From: Shewanella sp. MTB7 | GTDB lineage: Bacteria; Pseudomonadota; Gammaproteobacteria; Enterobacterales; Shewanellaceae | Length of the DNA stretch: 64,000 bases | Direction of reading: 5' to 3' | Assembly (NCBI RefSeq): GCF_027571385.1 | Contig: NZ_CP085636.1 | Coordinates: 5,070,501 to 5,134,500, forward strand | Shown here: piece after piece, positions 19,416-28,200 of the stretch | Layout: each line of letters opens with the position of its first letter | Position numbering within the stretch: the stretch's first letter is position 1 | Made by a program: the position numbers and the translations under genes | Notes under the pieces: generated by a model | Told to the model about the DNA's origin: nothing | The model's database searches: none | Seen by the model: the letters and a program-made list of their open reading frames with translations, nothing else

Positions 19416-20555
19416 ATGATGGATTTTAAATTAACTGACGAGCAAGAGTTATTCGTTTCTGGTATTCGCGACTTAATGGTGAAAGAGAACTGGGAAAACT
19501 ACTTCGCAGAGTGTGATGAAAACAGTAAATACCCAGAGCGCTTTGTTAAAGAACTTGCCGAAATGGGGATCGACAGCTTGTTGCTTCCTGAAGAGTACGA
19601 TGGATTCAATGAAGGCATGGTGACGCTAACGGCAATTTGGGAAGAGCTTGGCCGATTAGGCGCACCAACCTATGTTCTGTACCAGCTACCTGGTATTGCC
19701 ACAATGCTCAGACACGGAAACCAAGATCAGATCAATAAGATCATGGCACTGCGTGGCACAGGTAAGCAGATGTGGAACTCAGCGATCACTGAGCCAAGTG
19801 CAGGTTCTGACGTGGGTAGCTTGTTAACCACTTATAAGAGAAAAGATGGCAAGGTCTATCTAACTGGCAGCAAGTGCTTCATTACCAGTGCCGCCGGCAC
19901 ACCTTATATTGTAGTTATGGCTAAAGATGCCGATTCAGAGAAGCCTATCTTTACTGAGTGGTTTGTCGATATGTCTAAGCCGGGTATCAAGATGAGCAAG
20001 CTGCCAAAGCTTGGTCTGAAGATGGACAGCTGCTGTGAGCTGCAGTTTGACGAATTCGAACTAGAAGAATCAGACATGTTCGGCATTGAAGGCAATGGCT
20101 TTATGCGCGTTAAAGAGGAGTTTGACTCTGAGCGTTTCTTAGTGGCATTGACTAACTATGGTGCCGCTTACTGTGCATACGAAGATGCAGCAAAGTATGC
20201 CAATCAGCGTGTGCAATTTGGTGAGGCTATCGGTCGCTACCAGTTGATCCAAGAAAAATTTGCTCATATGGCTATCAAGCTTAACAGCATGAAAAACATG
20301 GTTTATGAAGCAGCTTGGAAGTGCGATAACGGCACGATGACATCGGGTGACTCTGCTATGTGCAAATTTTATTGTGCAAATGCAGGCTTCGAAGTTATCG
20401 ATTCTGCCATGCAAGTTCTAGGCGGTTACGCAATCGCTGGCGAGCACAGAATCAGCCGTATGTGGCGTGATATTCGTGTAGACCGCGTATCTGGTGGCTC
20501 AGACGAGATGCAGATCTTGACCTTAGGTCGTGAAGTGTTGAAACGTTATCGCTAA
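19416..20555 (+). CDS. caiA: CaiA, crotonobetainyl-CoA reductase
   Basis: 379 residues, acyl-CoA dehydrogenase fold, very close to E. coli CaiA (380). It reduces crotonobetainyl-CoA to gamma-butyrobetainyl-CoA with electrons from FixABCX. Visible signatures include [29 protein letters not shown] and the C-terminal [31 protein letters not shown]. Two successive ATGs (19416, 19419) follow AGAGGAATAA; the family starts MDF, which favours 19419. Confidence 0.95.
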   Translation: MMDFKLTDEQELFVSGIRDLMVKENWENYFAECDENSKYPERFVKELAEMGIDSLLLPEEYDGFNEGMVTLTAIWEELGRLGAPTYVLYQLPGIATMLRHGNQDQINKIMALRGTGKQMWNSAITEPSAGSDVGSLLTTYKRKDGKVYLTGSKCFITSAAGTPYIVVMAKDADSEKPIFTEWFVDMSKPGIKMSKLPKLGLKMDSCCELQFDEFELEESDMFGIEGNGFMRVKEEFDSERFLVALTNYGAAYCAYEDAAKYANQRVQFGEAIGRYQLIQEKFAHMAIKLNSMKNMVYEAAWKCDNGTMTSGDSAMCKFYCANAGFEVIDSAMQVLGGYAIAGEHRISRMWRDIRVDRVSGGSDEMQILTLGREVLKRYR

Positions 20556-20573
20556 TTTGAGACTGCGATAAAG

Positions 20574-20608
20574 CAAACTAGGTATTGAGTTGGTGAATAC
20601 CTAGTTTG
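20574..20608 (+). other. Intercistronic hairpin between caiA and caiB
   Basis: CAAACTAGGTATT and AATACCTAGTTTG form a 13-bp perfect stem with a 9-nt loop, 18 bp after the caiA stop, without a T-run. It probably processes or stabilises the upstream message rather than terminating. Confidence 0.55.
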
Positions 20609-20708
20609 AACAGCCCGTTACACCTATTAAATTAATCCTAATTATTACTATTTTCCCGGCGCTATTGCCGTGATGAATTTTTGTTCGAATATAAGAGAGA
20701 TGGGTATC

Positions 20709-21935
20709 ATGTCAAAAAAATTGTCCACCCCTACGTTTGGTCCTCTTTCTGGTTTGAGAGTGGTGTTTTCTGGTATTGAGATTGCGGGTCCTTTCGCTGC
20801 GCAGATGCTTGCAGAATGGGGCGCTGAAGTCATTTGGATTGAAAACGTAGCTTATGCCGATACCATTCGTGTACAACCAAACTACCCTGAATTATCACGT
20901 CGTAATCTCCATGCGCTATCGCTGAATATTTTTAAAGATGAAGGCCGTGATGCATTCCTTAAATTAATGGAAACCACCGATATCTTCATTGAAGCCAGTA
21001 AAGGTCCGGCATTCGCTCGCCGTGGTATTACTGATGAAGTGCTATGGGAACAGAATAAGAAGTTAGTTATCGCTCACTTGTCTGGTTTCGGCCAGTACGG
21101 CACCGATGAATACACAAACTTGCCAGCTTACAATACGATTGCACAGGCGTTCAGTGGCTACCTAATCCAAAACGGTGACGTAGACCAACCGATGCCAGCA
21201 TTTCCGTACACTGCTGACTATTTCTCTGGGATGACAGCAACCACCTCTGCCCTCGCCGCTTTATACCGAGTGCGTGAAACCGGTATTGGTGAAAGTATTG
21301 ATATCGCTATGTATGAAGTGATGCTCCGTATGGGTCAGTATTTCATGATGGATCATTTCAATGGCGGCGAAGTTTGTCCACGTATGACCAAAGGTAAAGA
21401 TCCTTACTACGCAGGTTGTGGCTTATACAAGTGTAAAGATGGCTACATCGTGATGGAACTCGTCGGCGCCATGCAGATTGAAGAGATGTTCAAAGATATG
21501 AATATCACTCATCTTTATGGCGGTGAAGAGGTTCCAGAAGGTACACAACTTATTCACCGCGTGGAATGTCCATTCGGCCAACAAGTTGAAGACAGTTTAG
21601 ATGAATACTTAGCGCAAAAGACGATTGAAGAAGTATTGGCAAGGTTTGCTGAATTGAAAGTCGCCTGCGCAAAAGTACTGACGATTCCTGAGTTAGAAGG
21701 CAACCCACAATATATTGCTCGTGAATCGATCACACAGTGGCAAAACATTGATGGAAAAACCTGCAAAGGACCGAACGTAATGCCTAAGTTTAAGAATAAC
21801 CCAGGTCAGATTTGGCGAGGTATGCCAAAGCACGGTATGGATACCGCTGCAATTTTGGAGAACATTGGTTATTCAGCAGAACAAATTCAGAGCTTAAGTG
21901 AAAAAGGTTTAGCGAAAGTATCTGAGAGTAAGTGA
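20709..21935 (+). CDS. caiB: CaiB, gamma-butyrobetainyl-CoA:carnitine CoA-transferase
   Basis: 408 residues from ATG 20709 (GAGAGAT upstream), matching the 405-residue E. coli enzyme; an in-frame GTG at 20670 would add 13 unconserved residues. A family III CoA-transferase. The catalytic aspartate (D169 in E. coli) lies in PYTADYFSG. It moves CoA between gamma-butyrobetaine/crotonobetaine and carnitine, so the cycle does not spend ATP each turn. Sequence identity to the enterobacterial protein is high over the whole length. Confidence 0.95.
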   Translation: MSKKLSTPTFGPLSGLRVVFSGIEIAGPFAAQMLAEWGAEVIWIENVAYADTIRVQPNYPELSRRNLHALSLNIFKDEGRDAFLKLMETTDIFIEASKGPAFARRGITDEVLWEQNKKLVIAHLSGFGQYGTDEYTNLPAYNTIAQAFSGYLIQNGDVDQPMPAFPYTADYFSGMTATTSALAALYRVRETGIGESIDIAMYEVMLRMGQYFMMDHFNGGEVCPRMTKGKDPYYAGCGLYKCKDGYIVMELVGAMQIEEMFKDMNITHLYGGEEVPEGTQLIHRVECPFGQQVEDSLDEYLAQKTIEEVLARFAELKVACAKVLTIPELEGNPQYIARESITQWQNIDGKTCKGPNVMPKFKNNPGQIWRGMPKHGMDTAAILENIGYSAEQIQSLSEKGLAKVSESK

Positions 21936-21945
21936 GGCTAGAATA

Positions 21946-23499
21946 ATGGATATCGTTGGTAGCAAAACCTTAAGATGCATGTGGGAAGAACGTGCTCGTA
22001 AATTTAGTAATAACACAGCCTTGGTTTATGAGGATGCTGCTGGCGATGTCCTAGAATATACTTATAGTCAATTAAATAATGAAATAAATAAAACGGCGAA
22101 CTTATTTCTCAGCTTAGGTATTAAGCATGGAGATAGAGTAGCGGTGCGGTTGTATAACAGTCCACAATTTATATTCTGCTGGTTTGGATTAGCAAAAGTA
22201 GGTGCCATTATTGTGCCTGTTAATTGTCAGTACTTATTTGAAGAAAGTAAATTCATTATTAATAAATGCTCAGTAAAATCCGTCGTTATAGAAGAAGAGT
22301 TCCTACCAATCTATACCAGAATGGTTGAGGAAGAAAGTAACTCGATAAATAGTATTCTCGTCACTCGACCGACGAACTCTGAACTACCGAGCTCAATGAA
22401 CTTCGATAAATTGATAAGTGATCAACCATCAGAACTCACCAAGATGGTCACCATCAGCAGCGACGATGTTGCTGAGATATTATTTACTTCAGGTACAACC
22501 TCTCAACCAAAAGGTGTGGAGATCACTCATTGTAATTTGCAGTTTGCGGGCTATTTTACGGCGTGGCAAACCAGCCTGAGATCTGACGATGTCTATTTAA
22601 CCATGATGCCAAGTTTTCATATCGATTTTCAATGTAATGCCGCGATGGCAGCGTTCACTGTTGGCGCGAAATTGGTGATGTTAGAGAAGTACAGTGCACG
22701 CAAATTCTGGAAACAAGTCTGTGATTACAAAGCCACGATCACTCATAGTATGCCGATGATAGTTCGCACCTTGATGTTGCAACCTGTAATGCCGTTTGAA
22801 CAAAAACATTGCCTACGAGATATGTTGTTTTTTATGCATATTTCAGATCAAGAAAAACAAGACTTTGAAAGCCGATTTAACGTGCAACTCTTTAACTCCT
22901 ACGGCATGACAGAAACACTCGTCGGATTAATTGGTGATAGCCCTGCTGAAGAGCGTCATTGGCCCTCTATTGGTCGACCAGGTCTTGGATACGAAGCTAA
23001 GATTACCGATGACGAAGGCCAAGAGCTTGCTCCAAATGTTATCGGTGATCTCTGGGTAAAAGGAGTCCCCGGTCGAACGATTTTGAAAGGTTACTATCAA
23101 GACCCTAAATCGACAGCGGAGGTGCTAAGTCCAGAGGGCTGGCTTTACACCGGTGATAAAGCTTATGTCGATGACAACGGCCTATTTTATTTCGTTGATA
23201 GAAAGACAAATATGATTAAGCGTGCTGGTGAAAATATTTCCAGTACTGAAATAGAAAAAGTTTTAATGTCTCATCCTGTTATTCAAGATGCCGCAGTGAT
23301 TGGTGTGCCTGATTTAATTCGTGATGAAGCGGTAAAAGCATTTGTGATATTTAATGAAGGTCAATCATTAACGGTTGAAGAAATATTAACATACTGCGCT
23401 AATAATTTAGCGAAATTTAAAGTCCCATCTTTTGTTGAAATAAAAAAGTCTTTCCCAAGAACTTGTACTTGTAAAGTACAAAAAAAACTTCTTATGTGA
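21946..23499 (+). CDS. caiC: CaiC, carnitine-CoA ligase
   Basis: 517 residues, identical in length to E. coli CaiC. An AMP-forming acyl-CoA synthetase that primes the pathway with a betainyl-CoA. Motifs are [14 protein letters not shown] (P-loop), [15 protein letters not shown] and [15 protein letters not shown]. The C-terminal A10 region reads [14 protein letters not shown]: the usual glycine before the catalytic lysine is cysteine, but the lysine remains. It starts 11 bp after caiB. Confidence 0.94.
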   Translation: MDIVGSKTLRCMWEERARKFSNNTALVYEDAAGDVLEYTYSQLNNEINKTANLFLSLGIKHGDRVAVRLYNSPQFIFCWFGLAKVGAIIVPVNCQYLFEESKFIINKCSVKSVVIEEEFLPIYTRMVEEESNSINSILVTRPTNSELPSSMNFDKLISDQPSELTKMVTISSDDVAEILFTSGTTSQPKGVEITHCNLQFAGYFTAWQTSLRSDDVYLTMMPSFHIDFQCNAAMAAFTVGAKLVMLEKYSARKFWKQVCDYKATITHSMPMIVRTLMLQPVMPFEQKHCLRDMLFFMHISDQEKQDFESRFNVQLFNSYGMTETLVGLIGDSPAEERHWPSIGRPGLGYEAKITDDEGQELAPNVIGDLWVKGVPGRTILKGYYQDPKSTAEVLSPEGWLYTGDKAYVDDNGLFYFVDRKTNMIKRAGENISSTEIEKVLMSHPVIQDAAVIGVPDLIRDEAVKAFVIFNEGQSLTVEEILTYCANNLAKFKVPSFVEIKKSFPRTCTCKVQKKLLM

Positions 23500-23560
23500 A
23501 GTTAACCTAATTAGCTTTTTAATAAAAGAGTCCCTAGTGGCTCTATATTGGAGTATTAAC

Positions 23561-24346
23561 ATGAGTGAATCACTACACATTACACGTAATGGCGCTATTT
23601 TAGAAATTACCCTTGATAGACCAAAAGCCAATGCAATTGATGCAAAAACAAGTTTTGAAATGGGTGAAGCTTTCTTGGCATTTCGCGAAGACCCTGAACT
23701 GCGCGTTGCTATCATTACCGGTGCTGGCGAACGCTTTTTCTCTGCGGGTTGGGATCTAAAAGCGGCGGCTGAAGGTGAAGCGCCTGATGCGGATTTTGGC
23801 CCAGGTGGCTTTGCTGGTCTAACAGAGATTTTTGATCTCGATAAGCCAGTGATTGCAGCGGTTAATGGTTATGCATTTGGTGGTGGCTTCGAACTTGCGT
23901 TAGCGGCAGACATGATTGTGTGTTCTGAAAATGCCAGCTTTGCTTTACCAGAAGCCAAATTAGGCATAGTACCAGACAGTGGTGGAATGTTGCGTCTACC
24001 TAAGTTATTGCCACCAGCCATAGTCAATGAACTGATGATGACAGGTCGCGGTATGGGCGCTGAAGAAGCACTTCGTTGGGGTGTGGTAAACCGTGTGGTT
24101 GCAAGCGATAAGTTGATGGAAACAGCTCGGGAACTCGCACAGCAAATCGCGCAAGGTGCACCTTTAGCCATTGCCGCAATTAAAGAGATTTATCGCGAAA
24201 CAGCTGAACTATCAGTCGAAGAAGGTTATCGCCATATTCGTACTGGAAGTTTGAAGAACTACCCTTCAGTTTTACGTTCAGAAGACGCGACAGAGGGTCC
24301 ATTAGCCTTCTCTGAAAAGCGCGATCCTGTTTGGAAAGGTAGATAG
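23561..24346 (+). CDS. caiD: CaiD, crotonobetainyl-CoA hydratase
   Basis: 261 residues from ATG 23561 (TTGGAGTATTAAC upstream), the same length as E. coli CaiD and nearly identical in the first 50 residues. An enoyl-CoA hydratase fold protein that adds water to crotonobetainyl-CoA to give L-carnitinyl-CoA, and the reverse. The oxyanion-hole segment [15 protein letters not shown] and the active-site glutamate region ([17 protein letters not shown]) are intact. Confidence 0.96.
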   Translation: MSESLHITRNGAILEITLDRPKANAIDAKTSFEMGEAFLAFREDPELRVAIITGAGERFFSAGWDLKAAAEGEAPDADFGPGGFAGLTEIFDLDKPVIAAVNGYAFGGGFELALAADMIVCSENASFALPEAKLGIVPDSGGMLRLPKLLPPAIVNELMMTGRGMGAEEALRWGVVNRVVASDKLMETARELAQQIAQGAPLAIAAIKEIYRETAELSVEEGYRHIRTGSLKNYPSVLRSEDATEGPLAFSEKRDPVWKGR

Positions 24347-24372
24347 GCTTTAAAGAAAAAATGTTTGATAAG

Positions 24373-24404
24373 ACCTGATATCCACATGAGATATCAGGTT
24401 TTAT
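24373..24404 (+). terminator. Terminator-like hairpin after caiD
   Basis: ACCTGATATC, loop CACATGA, GATATCAGGT, then TTTATCTT. A 10-bp stem with a T-rich tail. It may reduce read-through into the MaoC-like gene, caiE and the esterase gene. Confidence 0.6.
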
Positions 24405-24438
24405 CTTAACTGGTTGTCGGTAGTGAAAGGATGTACAG

Positions 24439-25290
24439 ATGGCATTGAAATTAGAGATGCAAGGGCAAACCTATGGCCCATTTATTAATGACTATACCGC
24501 TAGAGATGTCATGCTATTTGCACTGGGATGTGGTGCTGGGAGTGATGGTAAAACTGATTTAGATTATGTCTACGAAAAACAGTTAAAAGTATTGCCTATT
24601 TTTGCCGCCACTCAAATTGTGGATGCGGAAGTCACGAAAACCATTGATTATGGCTTTAATTGGGGTGGCTCTTTGCATTGGGGATTTGACCTGCATATTC
24701 ATCAACCATTACCTATCAACCCCGGCAAGCTGAGTACTAAGGTATTGCTAAAGGGATTGTTCGATCGTGGTGAAGGTCGAGGCTGTTTGGCTCAACATAT
24801 TGGAGAAACCTTTAATGAGGCTGGCACCAAACTCTTTACCAATGAGAGTTGGGATTGTGCTTTGTTTGACGGTGGTTTTGGTGGACCTAAAGCACCAAGA
24901 GATATCGTTGAAATTCCTGAACGCGCACCAGACTTTGAGATAGTAGAGTATATCCCTCTAAACCAAGCGTTGATCTATCGCTTGTCAGGAGATGATCACC
25001 CACAACATGTTGACTGGGAATATGCCCAAGAGTTTGGTCACCCTAAGCCTAATTTACACGGAGTCAGTACTGCAGGTGTAGCATGTCGTCATGTGATCCA
25101 AGCGATGTTTCCTGGAGAACCTGAACGTTTAACGCGCTTTAAAACACGGTTGACTAAGTCATTGTATCCGGGGGCCACGGTAAAAACTCAAATTTGGAAG
25201 TGGGACGATAACAGTATTCACTTCAGAGTCATGGATGCAAACGATTCTGAAATATTTTACCTAAATTTCGGTTTGGTCGAGTGGAAATAA
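24439..25290 (+). CDS. MaoC-like (R)-specific enoyl-CoA hydratase-type protein
   Basis: 283 residues with the double hot-dog layout of hydratase-2 enzymes (as in peroxisomal multifunctional enzyme 2). The C-terminal half carries YRLSGDDHPQHVDWEYA, matching the family pattern with catalytic aspartate and histidine kept, while the usual asparagine before proline is histidine. Such enzymes hydrate trans-2-enoyl-CoA to (R)-3-hydroxyacyl-CoA. E. coli cai operons have no such gene. Here it sits between caiD and caiE, so it may act on a betainyl-CoA stereoisomer or an acyl-CoA side product. The role is inferred. AAAGGATG precedes the ATG. Confidence 0.75.
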   Translation: MALKLEMQGQTYGPFINDYTARDVMLFALGCGAGSDGKTDLDYVYEKQLKVLPIFAATQIVDAEVTKTIDYGFNWGGSLHWGFDLHIHQPLPINPGKLSTKVLLKGLFDRGEGRGCLAQHIGETFNEAGTKLFTNESWDCALFDGGFGGPKAPRDIVEIPERAPDFEIVEYIPLNQALIYRLSGDDHPQHVDWEYAQEFGHPKPNLHGVSTAGVACRHVIQAMFPGEPERLTRFKTRLTKSLYPGATVKTQIWKWDDNSIHFRVMDANDSEIFYLNFGLVEWK

Positions 25291-25338
25291 ATACGACTAA
25301 TCCAAGTACCATCTAGTGGGTTGAAGAGTGAATTTGAT

Positions 25339-25941
25339 ATGCCGTGTTATGAATTTGAAGGACTAATTCCCGTTGTTGACCCAAGTGCTTATGTCCACCC
25401 AACCGCGGTATTAATTGGCGATGTGATTATTGAAGCGGGAGTATATATTGGTCCCAATACGTCACTGCGGGGTAATTATGGTCGCTTGATATTGCAACAA
25501 GGTTCCAATCTTCAAGATGGCTGCATCATGCATGGTTATTGCGACATAGATACCATTGTTGAACGAGATGGCCATATTGGTCATGGCGCAATCTTGCATG
25601 GTTGCGTGATCAAACGAAATGCACTAGTAGGCATGAATGCCGTAGTGATGGATGGCGCAGTGATTGGAGAAGACAGCATTGTTGCTGCAATGAGCTTTGT
25701 TAAAGCTGGGTTTCAAGGGGAGCCCAAGCAACTCTTAATCGGACAACCAGCAAAGGCGGTTCGCACAGTGACGGAGCAGGACTTACATTGGAAGCGGTTA
25801 AATACACTAGAGTATCAGATGTTGGTCAATCGCTCTGCAAGCTCTATGAAACCAGTGGCCCCCTTAATACGAGTTGAGATTAACAGGCCTAGGTTAAAAG
25901 GGAGCACTGAGGTTCAAACCACTGCACAGAAGACGTCATAG
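25339..25941 (+). CDS. caiE: CaiE, carnitine-operon hexapeptide-repeat protein
   Basis: 200 residues from ATG 25339 ([13 protein letters not shown]); an upstream TTG would add six residues. A left-handed beta-helix of hexapeptide repeats with segments nearly identical to E. coli CaiE ([53 protein letters not shown]). It resembles gamma-class carbonic anhydrase-like proteins. In E. coli it raises the activity of CaiB and CaiD, possibly through cofactor synthesis. The C-terminal tail is poorly conserved. Confidence 0.92.
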   Translation: MPCYEFEGLIPVVDPSAYVHPTAVLIGDVIIEAGVYIGPNTSLRGNYGRLILQQGSNLQDGCIMHGYCDIDTIVERDGHIGHGAILHGCVIKRNALVGMNAVVMDGAVIGEDSIVAAMSFVKAGFQGEPKQLLIGQPAKAVRTVTEQDLHWKRLNTLEYQMLVNRSASSMKPVAPLIRVEINRPRLKGSTEVQTTAQKTS

Positions 25942-26069
25942 ATTTAATGATTAACCACGCCATCTGAATTCCCCAATGCTTATTATTAGACGGTAAATTA
26001 ACACAATTTAATACTGCAATAGCAAAACTATTATTGAGTTTGCTCACGGTATTAGAGAAGGAAACTAGT

Positions 26070-27020
26070 ATGCAGTTAGATCCCAAAGTGGCACTTTTTT
26101 TACAGCAATTGCGTGATTCAGGTGCTCAAGCCTATGAAGATATGACGCCTGCTGAGTCACGCCGTTTAGAGATGAATGAACTGGTTAAAGTCCAAGCCAG
26201 TCGCATGCTTGAACCCATTGCCACAATTGAACATAGCTTTATTCCAGGGCCAACAGCGGATCTTCCTATTCGAATATACCGACCAGAAAGCAGTAATACT
26301 GACACATTACAGCCCGCGCTCATTTTTATCCATGGCAGTGGCTGGGTCGTGTCTAATATTGAAACTAATGACCATTTTAGCCGAGCCTTGGCGAATCGAA
26401 CCGGATCGGTGGTGATTGCCATCAATTATCAAAAAGCCCCTGAGCATAAGTTTCCTATTCCTATGGATGATTGCTATGCATCAACACTGTGGATATTTGA
26501 ACATGCAGCGTTATTGGGGCTTGATGCTAAGCGTATTGGTATTTTTGGCGACAGTGCTGGTGGCAACCTTGCCGCTGCAGTGACCTTAAGATTGCGTGAC
26601 GAAGCTGGACCAAAACTAGCCTATCAAGTGTTGGTGTACCCAGCAGTACAATATGGTTGGCAAACACCTTCTGCTCTGGCTAATGCTGAAGGTTACCTAT
26701 TGCAACAAGCAAGTATGAAATATTACTGGAGTCATTATCTTCGTAGCGAAGCGGATGCGAAAAACCCGTACTGCTCGCCATTGGGAGCACAATCCCATAA
26801 AGACTTACCTCCAACACTTATCTACACGGCAGAATTCGATCCACTGCGTGACGATGGGTATTTTTATGCACAAAAGCTGCGAACCTGTGGTGTGTCAGTC
26901 AAATACCGATGCTATAACGGCGTGATTCATGGATTTATTAAAATGCTTGGGGTATTTGATCAAGCCGAGGAGTTTCTTCAAGAGTTAACTCAAGATCTGA
27001 GTAATATTTTAATTAAGTGA
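26070..27020 (+). CDS. Alpha/beta hydrolase, HSL-type esterase
   Basis: 316 residues from ATG 26070 (AGAAGGAAACTAGT upstream; a TTG 12 codons earlier lacks support). A hormone-sensitive-lipase-family esterase: nucleophile motif GDSAGGN, acid in EFDPLRDDG, catalytic histidine in VIHGF. The oxyanion-hole motif, usually HGGG, reads HGSGW. No signal peptide, so cytoplasmic. Being the last enzyme before the regulator in the cai cluster, it could release carnitine from acylcarnitines; this is a guess from context. Confidence 0.8.
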   Translation: MQLDPKVALFLQQLRDSGAQAYEDMTPAESRRLEMNELVKVQASRMLEPIATIEHSFIPGPTADLPIRIYRPESSNTDTLQPALIFIHGSGWVVSNIETNDHFSRALANRTGSVVIAINYQKAPEHKFPIPMDDCYASTLWIFEHAALLGLDAKRIGIFGDSAGGNLAAAVTLRLRDEAGPKLAYQVLVYPAVQYGWQTPSALANAEGYLLQQASMKYYWSHYLRSEADAKNPYCSPLGAQSHKDLPPTLIYTAEFDPLRDDGYFYAQKLRTCGVSVKYRCYNGVIHGFIKMLGVFDQAEEFLQELTQDLSNILIK

Positions 27021-27067
27021 TTAACACAGAGCCAACTAATGAGATTTAAAACATTAGTAACGATATA

Positions 27068-27103
27068 TTAAACTCACGAAACCATCGTGTTTCGTGAGTT
27101 TAA
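27068..27103 (+). terminator. Terminator at the end of the cai cluster
   Basis: TTAAACTCACGAAAC (27068-27082), loop CATCGT, GTTTCGTGAGTTTAA (27089-27103), then TCTTGTTGT. A 15-bp perfect stem that separates the esterase gene from the LysR gene, so the regulator probably has its own promoter. Confidence 0.7.
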
Positions 27104-27229
27104 TCTTGTTGTAAGAAATTTTATAACTCCATGATAATATATAATGTTTTAATGTGCGCACGATTACATTCTCAACATAAACTCTTGTGCTAATCTCATC
27201 AAAATAGTATTGGATTTATGTAGTATAAA

Positions 27230-28117
27230 ATGAATAATAATATTCCATTAAGGGCGTTGCAAATATTTGAGTCATGCGCAAGATTAGAAAGCTGCTCTCT
27301 AGCCGCTAATGAATTGAGTATTACGCAAAGTGCGGTATCGCAACAAATTAAACAACTGGAAGACTATTTTTTAGAAAAACTATTTTATCGCAATGCAGGA
27401 AAAATAAATCTAACCGATGCAGGTCTAGAACTTAGGCAACGGCTTTCCCCAGTATTTTATGACCTTAACAGTGTTTGTTCTAGCTTAGTACAGACCATGT
27501 CTGGTGAGGTTCGAGTTCACTCCTATACCTCTCTTGCAGCTCGCTGGCTAGTACCCAAAATGGAACAGCTTAGAGAACTCTATCCAGAGCTTAATATTAA
27601 TGTTGGCATGTTTCAAAATGATATTGAAATGAGTGACATGATTGCTGATATTTTTATCGTAACAAGAGAGTCTCAGGATGGTTACACTATCATTCCATTG
27701 GTTAAAGAGAAACTAATTGCATTTTGCAGCCCTAAGTACCTTGAGCTTTATAATGAGATAACCCTTGATAATTTAGATCAACATTGTTTACTGTATTCTA
27801 AACATAAAGATTATGGTGTTGATTGGGAATCTTGGTTTAGGGATAATAGTTTAGTCACGAGTTCTTCACAGAAAAAAATCATTTTCAACCACAATATGTT
27901 AGCGGTTCAAGCAGCCATTTACGGTCAAGGTATTGTATTAGGCTTAGAGCAAACATTAAAAGTCGAACTCGATTCTGGCACCTTAGTTAAATTAGATCTG
28001 CCTTCCTGTTATTCAGGATTCACCTATTATATTGCCTATAAGACCTCCAAGAAGCGAGATGCGAGGATCATGACAATTGTCGATTGGATCTATAAAAATT
28101 ACCCGAGTCTTTTATGA
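27230..28117 (+). CDS. LysR-family regulator, GcvA-like
   Basis: 295 residues. N-terminal winged helix with PLRALQIFESCARLESCSLAANELSITQSAVSQQIKQLE and an effector domain starting near residue 88 (EVRVHSYTSLAARWLVPKM), the layout of the GcvA group. It follows the cai genes on the same strand after a terminator. No caiF, the activator used by E. coli, is in the window, so this protein is the likely regulator of cai and fix. The TTAG-N5-CTAA array at 17.0-17.3 kb fits that idea. The ribosome-binding site is weak. Confidence 0.85.
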   Translation: MNNNIPLRALQIFESCARLESCSLAANELSITQSAVSQQIKQLEDYFLEKLFYRNAGKINLTDAGLELRQRLSPVFYDLNSVCSSLVQTMSGEVRVHSYTSLAARWLVPKMEQLRELYPELNINVGMFQNDIEMSDMIADIFIVTRESQDGYTIIPLVKEKLIAFCSPKYLELYNEITLDNLDQHCLLYSKHKDYGVDWESWFRDNSLVTSSSQKKIIFNHNMLAVQAAIYGQGIVLGLEQTLKVELDSGTLVKLDLPSCYSGFTYYIAYKTSKKRDARIMTIVDWIYKNYPSLL

Positions 28118-28160
28118 TTGTTTATTCTTGTGACAAGATAAAATAATATCGGTAAAAATA

Positions 28161-28190
28161 TTTGGAACTTGCTATCAGGCAAGTTCCAAA
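28161..28190. terminator. Bidirectional terminator between the LysR gene and mrcB
   Basis: TTTGGAACTTGC (28161-28172) and GCAAGTTCCAAA (28179-28190), a 12-bp stem with a 6-nt loop, between two convergent genes. A/T runs lie on both sides. Confidence 0.65.
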
Positions 28191-28200
28191 CAAAGTTAAC

